Shown here: positions 1-5,718 of the stretch, in pieces
Layout of the letters: each line of letters starts with the position of its first letter
How positions within the stretch are numbered: position 1 is the stretch's first letter
Made by a program: the position numbers and the translations under genes
Notes under the pieces: model-generated
What the model saw: only the letters and a program-made list of their open reading frames with translations
Database searches by the model: none
Told to the model about the DNA's origin: nothing
Assembly (NCBI GenBank): GCA_010671975.1
Contig: JAAHIA010000246.1
Location: forward strand, 1-7,380
Length of the DNA: 7,380 nucleotides
Source of the DNA: Leptolyngbya sp. SIO4C1
GTDB taxonomy: Bacteria; Cyanobacteriota; Cyanobacteriia; Phormidesmidales; Phormidesmidaceae
Direction: 5' to 3'

Positions 1-1
1 T

Positions 2-31
2 GATTTAGACCAGTTCAAGCTGGTCTAAATC
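2..31. repeat. 12-bp perfect inverted repeat, 6-nt loop, inside the truncated GGDEF coding end
   Basis: GATTTAGACCAG (2-13) and CTGGTCTAAATC (20-31) are exact reverse complements around the loop TTCAAG (14-19). Read on the plus strand, the element encodes D-L-D-Q-F-K-L-V-stop, which is the usual GGDEF motif DLDQFK. Read on the minus strand, as the end of the PAS-GGDEF gene, it gives D-L-D-Q-L-E-L-V-stop. The loop is therefore inverted relative to what the gene should read. Symmetry ends at position 2/31, since T1 and G32 do not form a Watson-Crick pair. It could be a recombination junction between two opposed GGDEF genes, a fold-back artefact, or a small stop-forming palindrome. Confidence 0.9.
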
Positions 32-1111
32 GAGATAGCAGAGAACATGCACCGCAGAGGGCTGCAGAGTATTGAGCACCTGGGCGATTTCTTGCTCAAA
101 CTGAGTGCGATTGACCAGCTGGGTGAGGGCGTCATGCGTCGCCTGCCAGGACAGCTGCTGCGCCAGGCGACGGGCCTGAGTGACATCGCGAAAAACAATC
201 ACGGTGCCAACAATTTGCCGATTGAGGTTGTGGATAGGCGCTGCTGAGCAGTGAATGCCATAGTCTTGTCCCGTACGAGCCAGCAGCAGCGGATAGCCGT
301 CAAGGGTCACTATATCTGCCTGGGCCAGCACGCGCTCGACTGGGCTGTTCAGCGGGTTGCGAGTGGCTTCATCTACGATGTGAAAAACCATCGTTAGCGG
401 CTGCCCTTTGGCCTGAGAGAGCGTCCAGCCAGTGAGGGCCTCAGCTACAGGATTGAGGTACTCTACCTGACCTTGCAAATTAGCGCGAATGACTCCATCG
501 CCAATGGAATGCAGCGTCACCTGGGCCAATGCCTGCTCCTGCAAGAGCTGCTGCTCAATCGTGCTGCGCTCCTGAATTTCTCGCTGCAGCGCCGCTGTGC
601 GGTCGGTGATCATTGACTCTAGCTGATGCTGATGCTCGGCTAAAATCAGCTCGGTCTGCTTGCGATCGCAGATGTCCTCAACCACGATAATTTCTGTGCG
701 GGGAATGCCCTGCGCATCGTGCAGCAAAGACAGCGTCAGCTTTGCCCACCGCAGCCCGCCAGACTTATGAACGTAGCGCTTTTCAAACGATAGCGAGGTA
801 GCGTCACCGCGTATGAGTCGGTCAATCCCGGCCTGAGCTGAGTCTGGATCGCTGGGACAGGTAATATCGTGATAAGTCATCGTCAGCAGCTCTGCTGCAC
901 TGTAGCCAACTAGCTGACAAAAGCGCTGATTAACGCTGAGATAGCGCCCCGTTGCCAAATCGACCTGCGTAATCCCCACGCCGGCTTGCTCAAAGATGGC
1001 TCGAAACCGTTCGGCATCTTGCTTGAAGTCGGGGTTGAGGTGTCTGTCAACGTCTATGCTGAAATTAATTCCTATTTGCAGCGGCTGATCATCTTCGCAA
1101 GGAGAAACCAT
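5..1111 (-). CDS. PAS-PAS-GGDEF sensor protein, GGDEF domain cut short (possible pseudogene or junction)
   Basis: This 368-residue cytosolic signalling protein has no membrane segment. A first PAS domain with its PAC strand spans about residues 33-150 (motifs FRAIFEQAGVGI, NQRFCQLVGYS, FEKRYVHKSG, VVEDICDRK). A Gln/Glu-rich coiled coil follows at about 150-196, and a second PAS at about 197-316 (SIGDGVIRANLQG, AEALTGWT, GTVIVFRDVT). The start of a GGDEF diguanylate cyclase domain begins at about 321 (THDALTQLVNRTQFE, then CYLDLDQ at 358-364). GGDEF domains normally run about 160 residues; this one stops after about 48, before the GGDEF signature, so it cannot be a working cyclase as read. In this family a C-terminal EAL domain often follows. 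The stop codon lies inside a perfect palindrome (2-31). The ATG at 1111 has a weak AAGG upstream, and an N-terminal domain could be missing. Domain calls are firm; whether the truncation is real is open. Confidence 0.8.
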   Translation of the reverse strand: MVSPCEDDQPLQIGINFSIDVDRHLNPDFKQDAERFRAIFEQAGVGITQVDLATGRYLSVNQRFCQLVGYSAAELLTMTYHDITCPSDPDSAQAGIDRLIRGDATSLSFEKRYVHKSGGLRWAKLTLSLLHDAQGIPRTEIIVVEDICDRKQTELILAEHQHQLESMITDRTAALQREIQERSTIEQQLLQEQALAQVTLHSIGDGVIRANLQGQVEYLNPVAEALTGWTLSQAKGQPLTMVFHIVDEATRNPLNSPVERVLAQADIVTLDGYPLLLARTGQDYGIHCSAAPIHNLNRQIVGTVIVFRDVTQARRLAQQLSWQATHDALTQLVNRTQFEQEIAQVLNTLQPSAVHVLCYLDLDQLELV

Positions 1112-1152
1112 AGCGGCCTTGAATAGTGGCTTTGAAACAACAGTCTGAATGG

Positions 1153-1167
1153 GCGCAGGAACTGCGC
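1153..1167 (-). other. Short GC hairpin between bioD and the PAS-GGDEF gene
   Basis: GCGCAG (1153-1158) and CTGCGC (1162-1167) form a 6-bp stem with a 3-nt loop. It lies 41 bases upstream of the ATG at 1111 and 43 bases past the bioD stop. No T-run follows on the minus strand, so a classical intrinsic terminator is not supported. It may be a leader structure or chance. Confidence 0.3.
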
Positions 1168-1210
1168 GGTAGCTGCTTGCCTGATGTCAAAGCGAGTTGA
1201 TAAAAAAGCG

Positions 1211-1912
1211 CTATCGGCTCAATGCCCAGAATGACTGCGGCATGAGTGCTTCTAATGTGAGCTGTCGAGCGGCCTCAGCCAGCTGCTGCAGGTTATCCGG
1301 CGAAGACAGGTGGGGAATGGTGCCAAGATAGGGCGTCTGAGTGAGTCGTTCAATCAGGGCAGTAGGAGCCAATTGAGCCATCCTTTCAGGTGAACAAGGG
1401 GTGACGCAGTTTAAAACAAAGCCGACTAGATGGATTCCGGTTTGTTTAGCCAGCGCTACGTTGGCGACTGCATTAGCGATCGCACCCAGCTTGACTGGCA
1501 CCACAAGCACCGTTGGCAGCCGCCAGGCGGCCGCCAGATCGGCCACCGTCGTGTCGTCTGTAATCGGAGAACCCAGCCCGCCGACGCCTTCTACAATCAC
1601 CCAGTCTCGCGTCGCGCTCAGCTGGCGAAAGGCCTGCCAGGCAACGCTTAGATCGATAGCTTCATGCTGCAGCGCAGCGGCTACCGGTGGGGCCAGCGGC
1701 GCTTCATAAAACAGCGGATTGAGCTCAGCTAGCGACTGATCGAGCTGAAATAGCTGCTGATAGCGTTCGCGATCGCCCACGCCTGATTGCACCGGCTTGA
1801 GCAGCCCCAGCCGATACGGCTGGCAGTAGCGCTGCCAGTAGGCAGTCAGCGCGCAAGTCAAAACAGTTTTGCCACAGTCAGTATCAGTGGCGGCAATCAG
1901 AAGGGCTGTCAA
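1211..1912 (-). CDS. bioD: ATP-dependent dethiobiotin synthetase BioD, TTG start
   Basis: BioD closes the ureido ring of 7,8-diaminopelargonate with CO2 and ATP to give dethiobiotin, the penultimate step of biotin synthesis, in the cytosol. The 233 residues match the usual family length. Visible motifs are the P-loop TDTDCGKT at 9-16, KPVQSG at 39-44 (substrate/ATP lysine), APLAPPVAAA at 71-80, the acidic motif VEGVGGL at 107-113, and the ligand loop VPVKLGAIANA at 138-148. The first P-loop glycine usual in the family is Ala8 here. The reading frame starts at TTG (1912-1910). An in-frame TGA lies at 1921-1919, so no longer version exists, and the P-loop begins within nine residues, so a start far downstream is impossible. 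An ATG at 1922-1920 is out of frame because of a 10-bp duplication. AAAGG stands 12 bases before that ATG and 22 before the TTG. No other biotin gene is seen in the window. Confidence 0.93.
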   Translation of the reverse strand: MTALLIAATDTDCGKTVLTCALTAYWQRYCQPYRLGLLKPVQSGVGDRERYQQLFQLDQSLAELNPLFYEAPLAPPVAAALQHEAIDLSVAWQAFRQLSATRDWVIVEGVGGLGSPITDDTTVADLAAAWRLPTVLVVPVKLGAIANAVANVALAKQTGIHLVGFVLNCVTPCSPERMAQLAPTALIERLTQTPYLGTIPHLSSPDNLQQLAEAARQLTLEALMPQSFWALSR

Positions 1913-1920
1913 GGGCTGTC
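1901..1920 (-). repeat. 10-bp tandem duplication across the bioD start
   Basis: On the minus strand GACAGCCCTT occurs twice in direct succession (1920-1911 and 1910-1901), directly after AT of the ATG at 1922-1920. With one copy, the sequence would read ATG-ACA-GCC-CTT-CTG, giving MTALL, the same N-terminus that the TTG now gives. With two copies, the ATG opens a 12-codon frame ending in TGA. The CTT/GAC junction creates the in-frame TTG. This looks like a slippage duplication that repaired its own start codon, or a sequencing/assembly error. Confidence 0.85.
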
Positions 1921-2025
1921 ATTATCAATTGTGAACCTTTAAGCAGCATAGCAGGCAGCGCTTGCCTTGCACGCAGGCAGCACCGGTGCGGGTCGGCGAT
2001 GGAAAAGGCCGCGAGCAATCCAGGG

Positions 2026-3948
2026 CTATTCCGACTGACCGGTCACCTGAATTTCTAGCCCAAAGTCGGCCGAACTTGGCGCTTTAACATCAATGGCATA
2101 GTCACCGCCTAGGGGGAGATAGCTCTGCCAGAACAAAACACCTGACGCATCTGCCATCAGCTCACCGTCTGGCAGCCTGACATCAAACGTCACCGGACCG
2201 CTGGCCTGCTGCAGCTGCACTGATAAAATCTGGCCTTGCCGCGCGTTGACGATGTAGCGCCGCACGCGACCCGGACCAACGCTATTGGCCACGGTTACGC
2301 CCGTTTCTCCAGCGGGGAACTGCACACGCTGCTGTAAGATCTCTGGCTGCACGTTGCTGGGCTGGTCGGGCTCATCTGGCTCGCTGGGCTCATCTGGCTC
2401 ATCCGGCTGGCTGGGCTGGTCGGGCTCATCCGGCTCAGGCGCAGCCAGCAGCTCAACGTCTAGCGCGTAGTCGCTGCGTGAGAGACCCTGCACCGGGCTC
2501 AGCTGAATGATGTAGTCACCGTCAGACTCCAGCGGACCGCGCCAGCGAAACCGACGGCTGGCATCGTCCGCCACCAGTTCGCCGCTAGGGTCAAGCACAG
2601 ACAGCAGAACGCCTTCTCCCCGCAGCGTGGCGGCTAAAATTTGACCGGCCTCAGCCGAGACCGAATAGTTGATTGTGTCACCGCCTCTGAGCGTACCTTC
2701 CACCGTTTGGCTATCGCCAGGTCCAAGCGTGAGCGCCTGGTTATACTCGGTCGGCTGGGGCTGAGGTGGCGACGGGTCATCGGTGGGCGTGGGCGTAGGG
2801 GTCGCTGTGGGCATTGGGGTAATGGTCGGGGTCGGCGTGGCTGGCTCGCTGAGATAGTTCACCACGGCCCAGCCGCCCATACCGGCCACAATCGCAGACA
2901 CGGCCCCAATTCCAGTGACTGCCCAGGGATTTTCTAAGAGGCCGCTACGTGCTTCAGGCACCGGTGGCTGCGCGGCAGTGCGCGTCGGCTGTGGCCTCGT
3001 TGACGGGGCCGGACGCCCAACGGCTACCGTTCGCATCTCTGAGAGCGGTGGCGCAGCTGCGGTGGGCGGTTTTGGCGGGGCGGGAGCGCCTGGGGCAGCT
3101 GAGGGCGCAACCGCTGCCTGACCTGAGAGCGCCTGCGCCATCTGACTGACCGACTGGTAGCGATCGCCCGGTCGATAGCTGAGTGCCCGGTTCAAAACCT
3201 GCGCCAGCTCGGGGCTGACCTGAGTATGCTGCTGCCACGTCCAGGCTAGATTGACATCATCGAACAGGGCCTGGGGCTCCTTGCCCGTCAGCAGCACCAC
3301 CGCCGTTACAGCGAGCGAATAGAGATCGCTGTTAGGGTAGGCCCGTCCGGTTTGCATTTGCTCGCTGGGGGCGTAGCCAACTTTACCCACGGTTGTGGCC
3401 ATCTCAGTGCCGTCATGCTGCAGCCGCGTGACCACTTCCTTGACGACACCAAAGTCAATCAGCACCGGCATTTGATCGCTGCGGCGCAAGATCAGGTTGT
3501 CTGGGCTAATATCGCGATGAATGATGCCTTTAGCGTGAATATGGGCGAGCACCGGCAGCATTTGCTGAATCAGCTGACGCACTTCTGTCTCTGAGAAAGC
3601 GCTGCCCTGAGCGCGGCGCTGGTTGAGCAAGTCGCGATAGGTTGTGCCCTCAACATAGTCTTGGACTAAGAACAGGCGCTGGTCTTGCTCAAAGGTGGCG
3701 CGAAACTGCGGAATTTGAGGATGGGTGATCTGATAGAGAATAGCGGCTTCTCTTTGAAATAGCTGAGTTGCTTTGTCTGAAAACCGGTCTTCTCCCTGCA
3801 CGGGAACAAACTCTTTAAGGGCACAGCGTTCGCTAAAGCGTCCCTGATCTTCAGCTAAATAGGTTCGACCGAAGCCTCCCTGACCCAGCAGCTGAACGAT
3901 CCGATAGCGATTTTGCAGCAGAGTGCCTACAGGAATAGCAGGTTGCAT
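2026..3948 (-). CDS. Membrane-anchored Ser/Thr protein kinase with two extracytoplasmic beta-domains
   Basis: This 640-residue Hanks-type kinase transfers ATP phosphate to Ser/Thr of protein targets. The kinase domain covers about 15-275: Gly-loop GQGGFG (22-27), ALKEF with Lys45, helix-C Glu67, HRDISPDN (144-151, catalytic Asp146), DFG (165-167), APSEQ (193-197) and SDLYSLAV (207-214). A Pro/Ala-rich linker (278-335) leads to one membrane helix at about 343-366. A Thr-Pro-rich stalk follows (369-400), then a beta-rich module (about 402-500), an acidic Pro-Asp-Glu repeat linker (506-532) and a second beta-rich module (533-637). Both modules resemble bacterial pre-peptidase C-terminal (PPC) domains (GDTINYSVSAEAGQIL, DPSGELV; RRYIVNARQGQIL, LPDGELM). 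The likely topology is kinase inside, modules outside, suggesting a receptor, but the ligand is unknown. HRD is followed by Ile-Ser rather than the usual x-Lys. The ATG at 3948 has AGGA ten bases upstream. Confidence 0.93.
   Translation of the reverse strand: MQPAIPVGTLLQNRYRIVQLLGQGGFGRTYLAEDQGRFSERCALKEFVPVQGEDRFSDKATQLFQREAAILYQITHPQIPQFRATFEQDQRLFLVQDYVEGTTYRDLLNQRRAQGSAFSETEVRQLIQQMLPVLAHIHAKGIIHRDISPDNLILRRSDQMPVLIDFGVVKEVVTRLQHDGTEMATTVGKVGYAPSEQMQTGRAYPNSDLYSLAVTAVVLLTGKEPQALFDDVNLAWTWQQHTQVSPELAQVLNRALSYRPGDRYQSVSQMAQALSGQAAVAPSAAPGAPAPPKPPTAAAPPLSEMRTVAVGRPAPSTRPQPTRTAAQPPVPEARSGLLENPWAVTGIGAVSAIVAGMGGWAVVNYLSEPATPTPTITPMPTATPTPTPTDDPSPPQPQPTEYNQALTLGPGDSQTVEGTLRGGDTINYSVSAEAGQILAATLRGEGVLLSVLDPSGELVADDASRRFRWRGPLESDGDYIIQLSPVQGLSRSDYALDVELLAAPEPDEPDQPSQPDEPDEPSEPDEPDQPSNVQPEILQQRVQFPAGETGVTVANSVGPGRVRRYIVNARQGQILSVQLQQASGPVTFDVRLPDGELMADASGVLFWQSYLPLGGDYAIDVKAPSSADFGLEIQVTGQSE
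2356..2436 (-). repeat. 27-bp minisatellite, three copies, within the kinase gene
   Basis: Three in-frame 27-bp units (2436-2410, 2409-2383, 2382-2356) encode EPDEPDQPS, QPDEPDEPS and EPDEPDQPS, the acidic linker between the two extracytoplasmic modules. The first and third units differ by one silent base (2377/2431), which suggests recent expansion. There are no spacers, so this is not a CRISPR array. Confidence 0.85.
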
Positions 3949-3970
3949 AGCGAAACTGTCCTAATCAACG

Positions 3971-4006
3971 GCCAACCGTAGACGGAGCGGGCCGTCTACA
4001 GTTGGC
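3971..4006. promoter_or_regulatory. Strong hairpin in the divergent intergenic region, probably in the kinase leader
   Basis: GCCAAC (3971-3976) pairs with GTTGGC (4001-4006), and GTAGACGG (3978-3985) pairs with CCGTCTAC (3992-3999). There is one C/A mismatch (3977/4000) and a 6-nt loop. That gives 14 pairs in a 15-step stem, ending 22 bases before the kinase ATG. It lies upstream of both divergent genes, so it terminates neither. A T-run is absent on both sides. It could be an operator, a 5' leader structure acting on translation, or an interspersed palindrome. The structure is seen; the role is inferred. Confidence 0.6.
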
Positions 4007-4044
4007 TTCATCAGTTTACTCTATCCATTTTGTGCGCGGACACC

Positions 4045-4099
4045 GGCCAGTGAGACTGGGCTGGCCTAGCCTTGGCTGCAGACAAGTTTTAGGCTGCAG
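4045..4099. other. Second inverted repeat and an 8-bp direct repeat upstream of the GAF gene
   Basis: GGCCAG (4045-4050) and CTGGCC (4061-4066) form a 6-bp inverted repeat with a 10-nt gap. GGCTGCAG occurs at 4074-4081 and again at 4092-4099, 18 bases apart, close to two helical turns. These sit in the promoter-side region of the plus-strand gene and could be regulator sites, but both are short and no known operator is recognised. No clear -35/-10 pair could be assigned. Confidence 0.3.
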
Positions 4100-4167
4100 G
4101 TTTAACCCCTTCTTGCAGGCGGGCATGCTTGAAGTGTGAAGTTTTTCTCTCCACCCTGGCGATCGCA

Positions 4168-5604
4168 ATGAATTCTGGCTCTACGCTTACCAACCAACCT
4201 GTCAACGGTCTTCAAACGCAGCCGGCTTGCTTGCTGGATGGTTTATCTGCTGATGAGCGAGATCGCGACCGGGTGCGAACCATTCAGCAGCTCAATCTGC
4301 TAGAGGCGACCCATATCCCCATTTTTGAAGAAGCTGTGCAAACGGTGTCGCGCTGGCTGAGCGCTCCGGTATGCATTTTGAGCATTGTTGACCAGCAGCA
4401 GCAGCGCTTTAAGGCAGCGATAGGGCTCTCTAGCATGGGCCTGATGAATCAGCTAGCCGCAGTTAGGCTGCTGCCGCGACAGGAGTCATTTTGTACTCAC
4501 GTGGTTGAGAGCGCTCAGACGGTAGCGCTTGAGAACATCGCGCGGTGTCCGGTTTTTTCGGATAGCCTGCTGGTGCACCAGTACGGCGTGCAGGCTTACT
4601 TAGGGGTGCCGCTAGTCACCAGCGAGGGCTGCTGCATCGGGGCGCTAGCGGTCATGGATCTGCTGCCGCGCCAGTTTACCGCTCAAGAGAAAGTCTTTTT
4701 GGAACTCAACGCTCGCTGGTGCATGAGCGAGTATGAGCGACAGCACTGTCAGCTAGCGCCTTCTACTTCGGCAGCCAGGCCAGCAACAGGATCGGTAGCA
4801 AAGACAGACACCGCTGCGCAGCCGCTGCGATCGCAAATCAACGACATTCGCCTAGGGCTGATCTCACAGCTGACTCAGGATCTGCGCAATCCGCTGACGG
4901 CCATCACGGGCATGGCAAACATGCTCAGCCGAGAAATCTACGGGCCGCTGAGTGAAAAGCAGCAAGAATACGCCAAAATCGTGCTGGATAGCAGCCAAGC
5001 ACTGCTATCCACAGTAGATGAAATCGTTGGCCTCGGCAGCTTAGCCGCTAACTATCAGGCCCTATCGCTGGCGCCTATCGATATTGAGATGCTGACGCAG
5101 CAGTCACTGCAGTCGCTCAATCAGCTAGGGCAGCAGCAGGGGCTTGACCTAACCCTGTCAATAGAGCCGGGCTCCCGGCTATGGGTACTCGATAAGCGCG
5201 TCATCAAGCAGCTCATTCACTATCTGCTTTCTAGCATTATCAAACTCTGTGCCTCCGGCAGCACTGTTCGCCTGCATATTTCTCGCAAAGAGGGCCGACT
5301 GCATCTAGCGGTATGGGTTTCAAACCCCTGGCTAGGGGACGATCTGCCGCAGCCTGTTATTGCCTGGTGCCGCCAGCACCTCACGGACGCAGCCTCTGAA
5401 ATATCAGTTCAGGATAGACTTTCGCCACCGGCTAGCGCTCACTCAGCGCCGTCTCAGGAAGCTGCGCAAATTTCTCATCACGAGTTAGGGCTGCTCCTGA
5501 GTCGGTATCTCACAGAAATTCATCAGGGTACTATCGCGCTGCAGGGCTCGTTAGAGACAGGCTATCGCTGCGTTGTTAGTTTTCCTTCGCTAGCCGCCGC
5601 ATAG
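4168..5604 (+). CDS. GAF domain protein with degenerate histidine-kinase core (pseudo-kinase)
   Basis: The frame is open from TTG at 4129 (491 residues). The ATG at 4168 (478 residues) is the likelier start, though neither has a good ribosome site. Numbering below uses the longer form. A GAF sensor domain spans about 55-205, of the type with SFCTHVV (120-126), YLGVPLV (157-163) and GALAVMD (171-177). It shows none of the usual phytochrome/cyanobacteriochrome chromophore-binding motifs. After a low-complexity linker comes a HisKA-like dimerisation helix pair (about 243-305). There the expected His-Glu-Leu-Arg-x-Pro reads QDLRNP, with Gln250 in place of the phospho-accepting His. The C-terminal ATPase-like fold (about 317-487) has Ser369 where the N-box Asn belongs (LLSSIIKL), no DxGxG box, and only ELGLLLS (452-458) as a G2 remnant. 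It is soluble, with no membrane helix. Autophosphorylation seems impossible, so a binding or regulatory role is inferred. Its partner is unknown. Confidence 0.85.
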   Translation: MNSGSTLTNQPVNGLQTQPACLLDGLSADERDRDRVRTIQQLNLLEATHIPIFEEAVQTVSRWLSAPVCILSIVDQQQQRFKAAIGLSSMGLMNQLAAVRLLPRQESFCTHVVESAQTVALENIARCPVFSDSLLVHQYGVQAYLGVPLVTSEGCCIGALAVMDLLPRQFTAQEKVFLELNARWCMSEYERQHCQLAPSTSAARPATGSVAKTDTAAQPLRSQINDIRLGLISQLTQDLRNPLTAITGMANMLSREIYGPLSEKQQEYAKIVLDSSQALLSTVDEIVGLGSLAANYQALSLAPIDIEMLTQQSLQSLNQLGQQQGLDLTLSIEPGSRLWVLDKRVIKQLIHYLLSSIIKLCASGSTVRLHISRKEGRLHLAVWVSNPWLGDDLPQPVIAWCRQHLTDAASEISVQDRLSPPASAHSAPSQEAAQISHHELGLLLSRYLTEIHQGTIALQGSLETGYRCVVSFPSLAAA

Positions 5605-5718
5605 GCGAGATTCAGTAGACCCATACGGCAACGCTACCTGCTACTAGCGCCTACGGCTTCATTCGGTTTCGAGGGCAGATAGAGTAGCATTGGCTGTAGC
5701 GCATCGCGAGGTTGCCCT

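Noticed and set aside
1202..1207. T-run after bioD on the minus strand as an intrinsic terminator
   Set aside because: Six Ts follow the stop codon almost at once, but no stable GC-rich stem precedes them, so a Rho-independent terminator is not supported.
1920..1922. ATG as the bioD start codon
   Set aside because: It leads to TGA after 12 codons. The BioD frame has a stop at 1921-1919, so the start must be the TTG at 1912 or just after it.
1951..1981. Direct repeat GCAGGCAGC twice and a bulged stem upstream of bioD as a biotin regulator site
   Set aside because: It is a short, GC-rich repeat 22 bases apart, unlike known BirA or BioR operators, with no T-run to suggest a terminator.
2356..2436. 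Possible CRISPR-like repeat array
   Set aside because: The units are directly adjacent without spacers, keep the frame of the kinase gene and encode a sensible low-complexity linker.
2285..2470. Plus-strand Gly/Ser/Trp-rich open frame
   Set aside because: It is the antisense reading of the acidic 27-bp repeat and neighbouring kinase codons. It has no domain and no ribosome site, so it is a shadow of the kinase gene.
2641..3238. Several overlapping open frames on both strands opposite or within the kinase linker
   Set aside because: They are Arg/Gly/Ala-rich readings of high-GC Pro/Ala/Thr codons in other frames. None shows a recognisable domain.
4157..4169. Operator-like palindrome at the GAF gene start
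   Set aside because: It is simply one of eight HIP1 octamers in the window, so its position at the start codon is probably coincidental.
4480..4640. Bilin-binding GAF domain (cyanobacteriochrome)
   Set aside because: The cysteine in SFCTHVV is part of a common non-chromophore GAF motif, and none of the typical bilin-binding motifs is recognisable around it.
5605..5718. Terminator between the GAF gene and the MOSC gene
   Set aside because: Only a 5-bp inverted repeat (5632-5636 with 5645-5649) was found, without a T-run; this is within chance expectation.
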